IMG/VR virus record: IMGVR_UViG_3300048029_000101
Coordinates: 1-41,745 of that record
Source: a virus
Direction: 5' to 3' (one strand)
Length of the DNA stretch: 41,745 nt
Below the pieces are notes generated by a model, which did no database searches, was not told the DNA's origin, and saw only the letters and a list, made by a program, of their open reading frames with translations. Shown here one piece after another: positions 21,918 through 30,964 of the stretch; the stretch's first letter is position 1, and each line of letters opens with the position of its first letter. The translations under genes were made by a program, and so were the position numbers.

Positions 21918-22211
21918 TTATCTGCAATAAGTGTCTAAAAAGTCCCTAGTATCCTGCATTGACATCATATCCCTCATATACTCCGTATGTAAATCTACAG
22001 TATAATCAAATAGCTCAGTCATAGTTTTAGCAGTAATCTCTAATGGTGTTTCTCCATATTTAGAATATATCTCTATTGTAAATGAGCAGTCCCAAGACGT
22101 AAATCTTACATCTGCATCGTATTTACCATTATCGTACACTATATCAACCCCTTCGCTATCTACTTCTGGGTGTATGTCTTTTACGAACTCAATAATTTCT
22201 GTTTGTGTCAT
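21918..22211 (-). CDS. Small acidic protein
   Basis: A 97-residue acidic protein with a mixed alpha/beta pattern (VRFTSWDCSFTIEIYSKYGETPLEI at about 35-60, split by a Cys) and a helical end. Its ATG overlaps the previous stop by 4 bases. It ends just before the promoter at 21905. Function unknown. Confidence 0.65.
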   Translation of the reverse strand: MTQTEIIEFVKDIHPEVDSEGVDIVYDNGKYDADVRFTSWDCSFTIEIYSKYGETPLEITAKTMTELFDYTVDLHTEYMRDMMSMQDTRDFLDTYCR

Positions 22212-22453
22212 CTTTTTCTCTTCTTTTTAGTTAAATAATCTTTTTCTGGTATGCCTTCTATATTAGAAAACCTAGTTCTTAACTCTAATCTAGCAAAAGA
22301 CTTTCTTAAACCATCGCTACGAACAAGCGTATCTATGGCATTTTCTACTCTTCTACCCGTACATTCTGTTTGAACAACCTCGTATATCTGATTACTAATC
22401 AGACACTTAAACCTCTTAAATGTTATAATATTATTTGAATCTAATAATTCCAT
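22208..22453 (-). CDS. First gene of the minus-strand operon, probably leaderless
   Basis: An 81-residue basic protein starting MELLDSNNIITFKRF and ending in a Lys/Arg cluster (TKKKRKR). A further ATG two codons upstream (22459) lies inside the -7 box, so 22453 is chosen; even this is only about four bases after TATATTTG, predicting an mRNA that starts at or very near the AUG. Role unknown; basic end suggests nucleic-acid binding. Confidence 0.6.
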   Translation of the reverse strand: MELLDSNNIITFKRFKCLISNQIYEVVQTECTGRRVENAIDTLVRSDGLRKSFARLELRTRFSNIEGIPEKDYLTKKKRKR

Positions 22454-22456
22454 ACG

Positions 22457-22487
22457 CAAATATACGAAAAATAAATGAGACTACCAA
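22457..22487 (-). promoter_or_regulatory. Minus-strand early promoter
   Basis: Minus-strand TTG (22487-22485), 20 bases, TATATTTG (22464-22457). It has GTAGTCTCA where the other early promoters have YRTAYGTCA. It is divergent from the tail operon. Confidence 0.75.
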
Positions 22488-22507
22488 ATAATTAACACAT
22501 ATAATTT

Positions 22508-22522
22508 AAAAATAGTTATCTT
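22508..22522 (+). promoter_or_regulatory. Late promoter motif 2 (tail operon)
   Basis: AAAAATAGTTATCTT, 18 bases before the tail chaperone ATG; identical to motifs at 14386 and 36802. Confidence 0.7.
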
Positions 22523-22540
22523 TATATACAAAAATAATAT

Positions 22541-23251
22541 ATGAATCAAAATTTTAACTTAAACATACCAAAGTCTTTAAGAGGAGTAAAATTAAAGGAT
22601 TGGATTAAGTTCATTGACGTTTACGAGAAAAATAAAGACAACGAGTCTAATGATTTTCTAAATAAGAAGATGTTAGAGATATTTTGTGATGTAGATTTAA
22701 AATCATTACTTAAAATACCAGTATCTAGCTTTGATACTATTATAGCTCACTTATATGACACTTTAAACTCAGATACACCATTAGTTAACACGTTTAAAAT
22801 GGTAGGAACAGATGGAGTAGAGGTTGAATTTGGCTTAATACCTAACCTAGATAAGATGTCTTATGGTGAATGGGAGGATTTAGAGAATTATATTTGGGAT
22901 AATAAGACACTACATAGAGCTATGGCAGTGCTTTATAGACCTTTAATATGGCAAATTGGAGGTAAATATAGAATACACGAGTATAAAGGTACTGATTTCT
23001 ATGCAGACCTTATGAAAGAGATGCCAATAGATATAGCTTTAGGTGCTAGGGTTTTTTTTTATCGTTTAGTGAAAAAATTAGGGGATTATACGATGGACTC
23101 TATACTAAATCAATATCAGAAGGAAATGGAGAGCAACTCAGAAACAGTTTCGGAAGAAAATGGAAAGGCTATCCAGCAATACTTGAGCTTGCGCAAGGAG
23201 ATGTCAGAAGAATTGACGAAGTTACAGCATTACCAGTTCATCAATGCTTAA
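22541..23251 (+). CDS. Tail assembly chaperone, in-frame product (G-like)
   Basis: A 236-residue cytosolic protein that heads the tail operon. Central conserved-looking GLIPNLDKMSYGEWEDLENYI spans about residues 98-118. At 23051 the sequence runs into T9, and the frame after it (about 62 codons) uses CAG, TTG and CGC codons that are rare elsewhere in this phage. The parallel -1 frame reads like a real protein, so a fraction of ribosomes probably shifts there to give a longer GT-like product. Such chaperones guide the tape measure into the tail tube. The family call rests on position and the frameshift. Confidence 0.7.
   Translation: MNQNFNLNIPKSLRGVKLKDWIKFIDVYEKNKDNESNDFLNKKMLEIFCDVDLKSLLKIPVSSFDTIIAHLYDTLNSDTPLVNTFKMVGTDGVEVEFGLIPNLDKMSYGEWEDLENYIWDNKTLHRAMAVLYRPLIWQIGGKYRIHEYKGTDFYADLMKEMPIDIALGARVFFYRLVKKLGDYTMDSILNQYQKEMESNSETVSEENGKAIQQYLSLRKEMSEELTKLQHYQFINA
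23053..23059 (+). promoter_or_regulatory. -1 ribosomal frameshift slippery site (T TTT TTT)
   Basis: Inside T9 (23052-23060); frame-0 codons are GTT TTT TTT TAT. The -1 frame has a stop (TAG) at 23047, just before the run, so it is open only from here on. A weak ATCGT/ACGAT pairing (23061-23065 / 23090-23094) follows. Confidence 0.7.
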
Positions 23252-23319
23252 TGTACTTAGAGTACGCTAAAGAAAAGAACGAATTAGAGAATAAGTTAAT
23301 AAAACAAAGTACAAGATAA
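23059..23319 (+). CDS. Frameshift-encoded C-terminal domain of tail chaperone (GT-like T part)
   Basis: After a -1 slip, translation continues from 23059 for 86 residues to a TAA at 23317-23319, giving a 259-residue fusion (22541-23059 joined to 23059-23319). The stop overlaps the ATG of the next gene as TAATG, exactly the junction used throughout this operon. The sequence is protein-like (WKGYPAILELAQGDVRRIDE, then LPVHQCLMYLEYAKEKNELE) and codon use matches neighbours. It has no ATG of its own at its start. The alternative is a homopolymer sequencing error making this the sole reading frame. Confidence 0.7.
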   Translation, partial: LSFSEKIRGLYDGLYTKSISEGNGEQLRNSFGRKWKGYPAILELAQGDVRRIDEVTALPVHQCLMYLEYAKEKNELENKLIKQSTR

Positions 23320-23777
23320 TGAAACACGTTTACGACATACTAGATGTATTAAGGGATGAGCTTAGAAGTAATCCTTCGGTAAATACGGTCTCCTACGGAG
23401 ACATAACTGACTTAGATTTAGATAAAACGACAATGTTCCCATTGTCGCATCTACTAATCGATAGTGCATCTTACGGAGAAAGAACTATTACATTTAGAAT
23501 AAAGGTGTTATGTGCTGATATAGTAGACTATAATCAACTAGAAAACCAATTTGATGAGTTTTACGGTAATGACAACTTGCACGATGTTATGAATACTCAG
23601 TTTCAAGTAATAAATTCACTTATAATGAAATTAATGCGTGGAGACTTGTTTAAATCTAATTATCAAGTAACTACAACTCCTGTAGCAGAGCCATTTAAAG
23701 AGAAATACGGAAATGTATTAGCAGGATGGGCTACAGATATAGAAATAGAAGTACCTAACGGAATAAGCATCTGTTAA
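23319..23777 (+). CDS. Putative tail completion / neck protein
   Basis: A 152-residue protein with alternating helix and strand, starting MKHVYDILDVLRDEL and ending in a beta strand (ATDIEIEVPNG). Position between tail chaperone and HK97 gp10-like gene, and size, fit tail terminator or completion proteins, which cap the tail tube at the head. No diagnostic motif. TAATG overlaps at both ends. Confidence 0.5.
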   Translation: MKHVYDILDVLRDELRSNPSVNTVSYGDITDLDLDKTTMFPLSHLLIDSASYGERTITFRIKVLCADIVDYNQLENQFDEFYGNDNLHDVMNTQFQVINSLIMKLMRGDLFKSNYQVTTTPVAEPFKEKYGNVLAGWATDIEIEVPNGISIC

Positions 23778-24313
23778 TGGAGAATAAGCACCTAAAAGAA
23801 GCGTTAAGAGAGGCTGGTAGGCTAATAAAAGGAAAGTTAAAGGCAGAAGCATCTAACGACGGGTTTAGAGCTTCTGGAAAGCTAGATAAGTCTTTTAGAT
23901 ATAGAGTCATAAAGAATGAGCTTCATTTGTTTGGAGAAGAGTATGCTAACGCTTTATCTAAAGGTATAACCGATAAAGGTAAGTATAACTATGATATGGC
24001 TGAAAAGCTAGAAAAATGGGCTAGAAGTAAAGGTATGAGACCTTTGTTTAGGAATAAAAAAGGTAGGTTTAGGAACGTAACCACTAGCAGCTGGAAATCT
24101 TTAGGATATGTATTAGCAAGAAGTATAGCTGGTAAATCCCCTTCAGAAAATAGAAAAAACAAAAACGGAGGTATTTCTAAGCGTTTTGGATACAAAGGTA
24201 GTGGGTTTATACAGACCGTAAAGAATCAAATGAAGAAAGAGGTTGCAAGCATCATATCAGCAGGTTACAAAAAGGATATATTAGCAGAATTAGATAAAAT
24301 AAAAAGAATATAA
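23777..24313 (+). CDS. HK97 gp10-like tail/neck protein
   Basis: A 178-residue strongly basic protein. The N-terminal LKEALREAGRLIKGKLKAEA helix, central KGKYNYDMAEKLEKWARSKG and C-terminal helical part resemble the HK97-gp10/tail-completion family. Such proteins join head and tail. The call is by general resemblance and operon position, so moderate. Confidence 0.55.
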   Translation: MENKHLKEALREAGRLIKGKLKAEASNDGFRASGKLDKSFRYRVIKNELHLFGEEYANALSKGITDKGKYNYDMAEKLEKWARSKGMRPLFRNKKGRFRNVTTSSWKSLGYVLARSIAGKSPSENRKNKNGGISKRFGYKGSGFIQTVKNQMKKEVASIISAGYKKDILAELDKIKRI

Positions 24314-24314
24314 T

Positions 24315-25715
24315 ATGGCATTAATACTAACAAGAAGTCCTTATCACATAAGCAGAGGCTCTTTAGACGCTAACGCAGGTTTAATTGTTGAGATATCTAC
24401 AAATGTAGACGGTGTATCAACAATAATAAACTCATATACTCTAAACTTTAGAAATAAAAAGTACATAGATATATCTAGTATAATAGGTAGCGAATTTAAT
24501 TCTACAGATAAAATACTATATGTAAAGATTACTGTGTCTGGAGCTATAAATGGAGTAAGTCAGTCCGACAGCGTGTCTAATTACTATGCTTCAAATGGTT
24601 ACTTGTATAGTTCTGATGATTACAACGAAGATTTTTCATCTACATTAAGAGCTAACGGTTACTACACAGGTAGCTCTGATGTAGTGTATAAATTAAGTAA
24701 TTCTAGTTTAAGCATACCATTACTAAACACTTCTTTAACTACATTAATGGATAATAAAGTAGGAAACCCTGCTTTTGATAGCTCAACTGATTGGCAAATT
24801 CAATCTGGAGACGTTATAGAGGATGGGGTGTTAAAGTGTGGTGGTACTTTTGGTGGTAGGAATTATTTAGGATTTAACCCAACCACAGGATTAGACTACA
24901 AGGTATCATTCGAGATATCAAATTACACAAGTGGAGACATAGCCTTCTTTACGGGAAGTGGTGGTACTAGGATTACAGATTATTTATCAGCTAACGGTAG
25001 TTACGAGTTTAATTACACTCAAGATGCAACAACTCTTAATATGTTTTCGCTATATAGTCCAAGTGGGTTTGTAGGTCACATAGACAATGTATTTTTAGGG
25101 GAGAGAACATCGACAAACTACGAAGAGGTAACCATAGACGCTAAATATAATGGCTCTATAGTAGGAACTAGAAATTTAGAGTTTGATTCTGATACAAACA
25201 CAGCTAGTCAAGAGGTTCAATTCAATATAGACGATATAGATGAGGTTGTTATTACTACAGACCATACGACTAAAACAGTTAAAGTAAATCCAATTACCGA
25301 GTGCAAGTATAGTCCTTACATACTAACATTTAAAAACAGGTACGGTGTAGATGAAGACTTATGGTTTTTCAAGAAATCTAAGAGAAAGCTAACTGTAGAG
25401 GGAGAGGACTTTAGATTTAATCAAATAGACACAAGAATAGCAGGAGGATTAACTAGGTCTATACAAGAATATAATAAAAACGGAAAAGAATCTATAACAC
25501 TTAACTCTGGTTTTGTCGTAGAGGCACTTAACGAGTCTTTTAAGCAACTTTTATTATCTGAAGAGGTGAAACTATATGATTTTGATAATAGTTCAACACA
25601 AGCTGTTAAATTAAGTCTAAGCAGCTTAGATTACAAAACTGTAACAAATGACAAGCTTATAAACTACACAATAGAAGTAGAATTTAGTAATAATATAATA
25701 GACGATATAGTTTAA
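24315..25715 (+). CDS. Tail protein with embedded CBM-like segment
   Basis: A 466-residue beta-rich virion protein. Residues about 1-140 and 260-466 read as one tail domain (with ECKYSPYILTFKNRYGVDED at about 329-348). Between them (about 148-255) lies a segment starting NPAFDSSTDWQIQSG and ending HIDNVFLGE, typical of carbohydrate-binding modules of the CBM_4_9 sort. It is a likely distal-tail or baseplate protein with a sugar-binding insert. Stop overlaps next start (TAATG). Confidence 0.6.
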   Translation: MALILTRSPYHISRGSLDANAGLIVEISTNVDGVSTIINSYTLNFRNKKYIDISSIIGSEFNSTDKILYVKITVSGAINGVSQSDSVSNYYASNGYLYSSDDYNEDFSSTLRANGYYTGSSDVVYKLSNSSLSIPLLNTSLTTLMDNKVGNPAFDSSTDWQIQSGDVIEDGVLKCGGTFGGRNYLGFNPTTGLDYKVSFEISNYTSGDIAFFTGSGGTRITDYLSANGSYEFNYTQDATTLNMFSLYSPSGFVGHIDNVFLGERTSTNYEEVTIDAKYNGSIVGTRNLEFDSDTNTASQEVQFNIDDIDEVVITTDHTTKTVKVNPITECKYSPYILTFKNRYGVDEDLWFFKKSKRKLTVEGEDFRFNQIDTRIAGGLTRSIQEYNKNGKESITLNSGFVVEALNESFKQLLLSEEVKLYDFDNSSTQAVKLSLSSLDYKTVTNDKLINYTIEVEFSNNIIDDIV

Positions 25716-28558
25716 TGAAATTACAACCTCAATTATATATAGACACAAGTGGTAATCCATTAGGAGAGCCTACATTTGAAAGAGTGGACTTCTTTGACTT
25801 TGAATCAATAGAGCTTAACTCTTCGTTTCAAGATATTAGAGATATATCAAAAGTATTTACTGATTACTCTAAGACATTCTCTGTACCTGCATCACCTAAA
25901 AACAATAAAATATTTAGACACTACTATAATTCAAATATAGAAGATGGTTTTGATGCTAGGATAAAACAAAAAGCAGAGATATATCTTAATGGGGTGTTAT
26001 TTAAAGTGGGTTATGTTAGGTTAACTAAATCTACTTTTAAATCATCAAGACCTCATTCTTATAGAATAACATTTTTTGGTGCTTTAACTAAAATACAAAA
26101 CGTAATAGGTGTTTCTGAGCTTTCTGAGTTATCTACTTTAGATAAGTACAATCATACTTATAATATAGACACTGTAAACAATGGTTTTACAACAGGATTA
26201 GAACTTTCTAGTACAGGTATGGTAGCTGGTGCTGGTAAAGATATAGTATATCCGTCTATATCTGCTTCAGAAAAGTGGTTTTATAATTCTTTTGCATCTG
26301 AACCTCCAGAAAAATTTAATCAAGGGTATAGCACTAACATATACGACTCATCTAATGATGGTAGTTACGGAATAAATTGGTTAAACCTAAAACCAGCTAT
26401 AAAAGTTAAACACATAATATCTGCTATTGAAGATAAGTATTCTAGTATAGATTTCTCTGATGATTTCTTTGGAACTGCTGAGTTTGACGATTTATATATG
26501 TTACTACATAGCAATAAAGGAGCTTTATCACCTGCTTCATCTACCAATGCAGATACTTCTGTAACTTATAGGATAGGTTCTGGAGACACTGATTCGGATT
26601 TTAATTTAGATACTGGAAGTACAGAGAGAAGACCTATGTTAACCTATTGGGAGAATGTAGGATTTAACCAAGTTAGAGTATTTCAATATCACGTTATTGT
26701 TGATGTAAGTAATGTAACTAAAAGTGGTGGTGGAACTAACCCTGTATATACCGTAGAAGTATTAGACGGAAATACCGTTATAGATAGGTCTGCAGGTCTG
26801 AATGGAGATGCTCAAGTCACTTCTGTGTTATGTTCTGAGAATAGAAAAGAGTGGGGAAACATAAGTGTTAGAATAAGCTCTACTGAAAACGAATTAGCTA
26901 CTTTTGAGCTAGATGTTGAACTAAAGAAGTTTAGATTTAAGGTAAATAGATTAGGTGTTACTGATGAGTATATCTGTGATGTACAGAATTTTATAAATGA
27001 TGGTGGTACTCCTGTAACAGAATCTAGTCTTTATTCTACAAAAATAGCTGGAACTCAGTCATTAGTTCAAAATATAGAGATAACTAGAAATATGCCTAAA
27101 ATGAAGATAATAGACTTCTTGACAGGTATATTTAAAACATTTAACCTTACTGCTATAGTTGGCAACGATGGTCAAATACAAGTAAAGCCATTAATAGACT
27201 TTTATAACACAGGAAACACTATAGATATAACTAATATGGTTGATAAGAGTGAGTTAGAGGTTAATAGAATGGATTTATTTAAAAACATAAGTTTTGAGTT
27301 CTCAGAGCCTAAAACTTTTGGTATAATAAACAATAACGAGCTAGCTCAAACAGATTACGGTAACTTAGATTACGAATCTGTAGCTAATGGAACGGATGCT
27401 AGTTTAATATTTGATGGAAAAGATTATAAGGTTAAATTACCATTTGAAAAGTTGTATTACGAGAGACTATTTGACGAGAACTCTCCAGAAAGTAGAACTA
27501 GCTTCGGTAATGGTTGGTTAGTAGATAAAGACCAAAACGAAGTTATCACTAAACCTATATTATTCTTTAATGTAGTTCAGCCTGTTGATACTTCTAGGTT
27601 TAGAATAGGTTTCTTAGGTAAATCACTAATAAGTCAATACAACAGAGCTAGTAATTCAAACGCTAGCGAGTATTGGGCAACTTCAGATTGGTATGTAGAG
27701 CAAGGTACAAAAAGCCTTAACTTTAATGGTGAGTTTGACGAGTTTAGCTTTACTTTAGTAGCTAGAGGCTTGTTTAGGAAGTATTATAGTGATTACATAT
27801 CAAGTGTATTTGACAGGAAAACTAGAGTGTTTAAGTTAAAAATGAAGTCTAGTATATCGTTTTTATTAAATTACAAGATTAACGATACTTTAGTTATAGA
27901 CGGTGAGAACTTTTTGATAAACAATATAAGAACAAACCTAAGCACAGGAGTTACAGACCTTGAATTGATACTTAAATTCTTCTCTAGTGAAGATATAGAC
28001 CCTGTTGGAGACCCTTTAACTACACCTACAGGATTGTACTTAATACCAACTATACAAGATGATAGATTAATTATAGGTTGGTTAGCTAATCCAGAAGGTG
28101 AGTTAGTAAAAGGATATAAAGTATATGTAGATGGAGTTTTAACAGCTACACTACTTAGACAAACTTCTTATACTATTCAAGGACTATCAAGTAACACTTC
28201 TTATGATGTTCAGATATCAGCTTATGATTCTCAAGGAAACGAGTCTTCTCTAACTTCAGTACTAACAGCTACTACAGGTTCTTCAGATACAGAAGCTCCT
28301 ACAGCACCATCTAATCTTGCTGTTACTGTTTACTCAGAGTTTTCTGCAAGTTTATCTTGGACTGCAAGTACAGATAATGTTGGTGTTACAGGATATGAAG
28401 TTTATGTTGATGGAGTATTAAATCAAACAGTAACATCTACTACTGCTAACATACTAGGATTAACAAGTAATACAGTTTATGAATTTTATGTTAGAGCTAA
28501 AGATGCAGTACCTAACTATTCAGATATAAGTAACTCAGTACAAGTAAGAACATTATGA
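25715..28558 (+). CDS. Large tail-tip protein with two fibronectin type III domains
   Basis: A 947-residue virion protein, the largest in the window. The N-terminal part starts MKLQPQLYIDTSGNPLGEP and contains a DYSKTFSVPASPKNNKIF segment (about 45-63) seen, by recall, in Bacteroidota phage tail proteins. Two FN3 domains fill the C-terminus (about 770-858 and 863-947), each with the YKVYVDG/YEVYVDG strand and a SSNTSYDVQI/TSNTVYEFYV strand. It probably forms the tail tip and host contact. ATGA overlap with a micro-gene follows. Confidence 0.7.
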   Translation: MKLQPQLYIDTSGNPLGEPTFERVDFFDFESIELNSSFQDIRDISKVFTDYSKTFSVPASPKNNKIFRHYYNSNIEDGFDARIKQKAEIYLNGVLFKVGYVRLTKSTFKSSRPHSYRITFFGALTKIQNVIGVSELSELSTLDKYNHTYNIDTVNNGFTTGLELSSTGMVAGAGKDIVYPSISASEKWFYNSFASEPPEKFNQGYSTNIYDSSNDGSYGINWLNLKPAIKVKHIISAIEDKYSSIDFSDDFFGTAEFDDLYMLLHSNKGALSPASSTNADTSVTYRIGSGDTDSDFNLDTGSTERRPMLTYWENVGFNQVRVFQYHVIVDVSNVTKSGGGTNPVYTVEVLDGNTVIDRSAGLNGDAQVTSVLCSENRKEWGNISVRISSTENELATFELDVELKKFRFKVNRLGVTDEYICDVQNFINDGGTPVTESSLYSTKIAGTQSLVQNIEITRNMPKMKIIDFLTGIFKTFNLTAIVGNDGQIQVKPLIDFYNTGNTIDITNMVDKSELEVNRMDLFKNISFEFSEPKTFGIINNNELAQTDYGNLDYESVANGTDASLIFDGKDYKVKLPFEKLYYERLFDENSPESRTSFGNGWLVDKDQNEVITKPILFFNVVQPVDTSRFRIGFLGKSLISQYNRASNSNASEYWATSDWYVEQGTKSLNFNGEFDEFSFTLVARGLFRKYYSDYISSVFDRKTRVFKLKMKSSISFLLNYKINDTLVIDGENFLINNIRTNLSTGVTDLELILKFFSSEDIDPVGDPLTTPTGLYLIPTIQDDRLIIGWLANPEGELVKGYKVYVDGVLTATLLRQTSYTIQGLSSNTSYDVQISAYDSQGNESSLTSVLTATTGSSDTEAPTAPSNLAVTVYSEFSASLSWTASTDNVGVTGYEVYVDGVLNQTVTSTTANILGLTSNTVYEFYVRAKDAVPNYSDISNSVQVRTL

Positions 28559-28704
28559 TAATAAAACAAGCATTAGAATTACTAGCTGGTGATGACTGGC
28601 TAATAGCAGACAAGGATATACAAATAGCAAAAGGATTGTACGAATTACCTACAACATTTGCTGAATTAAGAATGAATAATAAACGGAAAAAACTACTAAA
28701 ATAA
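28555..28704 (+). CDS. 49-residue protein before the tape measure
   Basis: Frame starting MIIKQALELLAGDDW, helical and ending in a basic cluster (NNKRKKLLK). It fills the gap precisely: ATGA overlap with the tail-tip gene, TAATG overlap with the tape measure gene. Probably a small tail assembly factor; no family recognised. Confidence 0.6.
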   Translation: MIIKQALELLAGDDWLIADKDIQIAKGLYELPTTFAELRMNNKRKKLLK

Positions 28705-30917
28705 TGGCTGACGAAAATAAGATTTTTTATAAAATAGAGGTTCACGGAGAGCAAGGTGTTGCTACTATCCGTAATATGAAAGGTGAGTTCGTAAAGACAA
28801 AAGTACCTGTGCAAGACTTGAATAAAGTTATGTCAGATATGAACGGAACTATGTCTATTACCAGTAGTGAGGCTGGTAGGCAAATGGCTAGGTTGAAAAA
28901 ACTTAGAAGCGATGTTCAGATAAATTCAAAAGAATATCAGAACCTAACTAGGTCTATGATGGGATACCAAAAAGTTCTTGACGGAACAGGTAGAGCTACT
29001 GGAGCTTCTGCTTCTGCTGCTATGGAGCTTGGTAGAGTTGTATCAGATATGCCTTACGGTATTCGAGGTGTTGCAAACAACTTGTCTCAGTTTGCTTCTC
29101 AAATGGCTTTCGCAGCAAAATCAACAGGTAGTTTAAAGTTGGCTATTAAGGATTTATTTACAGCCTTAACAGGTCCTTTGGGCGTACTGTTAGCTATACA
29201 GGCTGTAATTGCTGCGTTTGACCATTTTTCTCAAAAAAAGAAAGAAGCTAAGACTGCATCAGAAGAACACAATAAAGCTCTTAAAGAGGAGATTTCAACT
29301 CTAAAAGGGTTTGTTGATATATTGTCAAATGTAAACTCAACTACTAGCGACAGAAATAGAGTTATAATAGCAGCTATTGCTAGCAACAAGGATTACGCTA
29401 AATCTTTAAATGAAAGCTCTAGTACATTGTTGGCTCAAGAAGAGGCTTTAAGAGATTTACTTGAACAGAAGCAGAAACAGTTAGAATTAGACCAAAAGTT
29501 AATAAAACTAAATGAACTAAATAATAGTGGATTACAAAACGAAAACAGAAGCATAGATGATTTAAAAGAAAGACTTTTAGAACTGAAAGAGATTAGGAAA
29601 AAGGAACTAGAAGATGTTGGAGCTAATAGAGCTAGAGCTATAATAATGTCTTATCAGAAAGAGCTAACTTACTTAGATGACACTATAAGTAAGTTAGAGC
29701 AAAGAAAAAAAATACTTGAAGAGATAGAAAATCTTTTTGAACCTCCCAGACAGGTTGTAGAACGTTCAGTAGAGTGGTATAAACAGCAAATATCTTTCGC
29801 TGAAAAAACTAGAGACCAGTTATCTACGACAAGTAGAGCTTACGCAGACCAAACTAAAGTTATTGAAGGTCTTAGGAAGGAGTTAGAAAAGATTACTGGA
29901 GGAGATGGTAAGAGAAAAAAAGTAAATTACCTTGATTTTAAATCCCTAGAAGAAGGTCGTGGAAAAATCATAGCTGAGATAATGAAGACTGATGAGAAGA
30001 TAGCTTTATTATCTGCTAAAGACAAGAAAAGTAGACTTATTATACAGAGAGACTTCCATTTAAGAAGATTAATGGCTGTAGATGGAGCTAATTCAGAGTT
30101 AATAGCTAAATACAAAGAATATTACGCTAAACTTATTGGTATAGAAGAACAAGCTGAACTAGGAGGTGTATCTATAGTTGATAAAAAACCAACCTCTATA
30201 GGAGCAACTCCAAATCAGATTAGAGAAGCTCATTCTCAAAGAATGATTGCTTTAATGGAAACAAGTTTAGAGTATTCTAACACGGTAGTTAGCTTACTTA
30301 CATCTAACACAGAAAGAGAGATAACGATAGAGCAGAATAAAACTAATGCTCTAAACAATGAACTTAGGGAAAGGCTTAATAATGAAAATTTAAGTGCTAG
30401 TGAAAGAAAACGTATTCAGTTAGAGATATCTAAGAACGATGAAGCTATGAGGGTTAAAAAAGAGAAGCTAGAAAAGAAAGCGTTCAAGATTCAAAAAGCT
30501 GCTAATATAGCTGGAGCTTTGGTTAGTACATACTCTGGAGCAAGTGCAGCTTACTTTAATACCTTGAAAAACCCAATAAACAAAATAGACCCTGCTGCTG
30601 GACTACTTAGAGCTAAGATTAATGCAGGTATAGCTACTGCTGTAGGTCTAGCTAATGTAGCTATGATTGCAAGACAAAAATTTCAATCATCTATAAGTTC
30701 AGCCCCTTCTGCTGGAGCATTAGGTGGAGGTGGTTCTGGTGGTGGTAACGATAGAAGTTTTAACTTTAATTTAGCAGGAGCTTCTAGGGAAAATCAATTA
30801 GCACAAACATTACAAGGTAGGTTTGACCAACCATTACAAGCATACGTTGTAAGTAGAGATATAACAAATCAACAGCAATTAGACGAAGAAATTACGAGTT
30901 CTGCAAGCTTTGGTTAA
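28704..30917 (+). CDS. Tape measure protein
   Basis: A 737-residue protein that would set tail length (siphovirus). The N-terminal part has repeated short helices, then a hydrophobic helix (about 148-172: LFTALTGPLGVLLAIQAVIAAF). Long coiled-coil regions follow (about 185-350 and 540-590). A second hydrophobic Ala/Gly-rich part (about 600-660) precedes a GGGGSGGG linker near 673. This order and length fit tape measures. The gene lies after, not before, the tail-tip genes, which is unlike lambda. Confidence 0.8.
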   Translation: MADENKIFYKIEVHGEQGVATIRNMKGEFVKTKVPVQDLNKVMSDMNGTMSITSSEAGRQMARLKKLRSDVQINSKEYQNLTRSMMGYQKVLDGTGRATGASASAAMELGRVVSDMPYGIRGVANNLSQFASQMAFAAKSTGSLKLAIKDLFTALTGPLGVLLAIQAVIAAFDHFSQKKKEAKTASEEHNKALKEEISTLKGFVDILSNVNSTTSDRNRVIIAAIASNKDYAKSLNESSSTLLAQEEALRDLLEQKQKQLELDQKLIKLNELNNSGLQNENRSIDDLKERLLELKEIRKKELEDVGANRARAIIMSYQKELTYLDDTISKLEQRKKILEEIENLFEPPRQVVERSVEWYKQQISFAEKTRDQLSTTSRAYADQTKVIEGLRKELEKITGGDGKRKKVNYLDFKSLEEGRGKIIAEIMKTDEKIALLSAKDKKSRLIIQRDFHLRRLMAVDGANSELIAKYKEYYAKLIGIEEQAELGGVSIVDKKPTSIGATPNQIREAHSQRMIALMETSLEYSNTVVSLLTSNTEREITIEQNKTNALNNELRERLNNENLSASERKRIQLEISKNDEAMRVKKEKLEKKAFKIQKAANIAGALVSTYSGASAAYFNTLKNPINKIDPAAGLLRAKINAGIATAVGLANVAMIARQKFQSSISSAPSAGALGGGGSGGGNDRSFNFNLAGASRENQLAQTLQGRFDQPLQAYVVSRDITNQQQLDEEITSSASFG

Positions 30918-30935
30918 AAATAAAACGGAAATAAT

Positions 30936-30950
30936 AAAAATAGTTAACTT
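30936..30950 (+). promoter_or_regulatory. Late promoter motif 3 (protease operon)
   Basis: AAAAATAGTTAACTT, one base different from the consensus, 14 bases before the protease ATG. Confidence 0.65.
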
Positions 30951-30964
30951 ATTAAATAAACATT

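Noticed and set aside
28512-28814. Minus-strand frame across the tail-tip/tape measure junction
   Set aside because: Three plus-strand genes with coupled starts and stops occupy this stretch.
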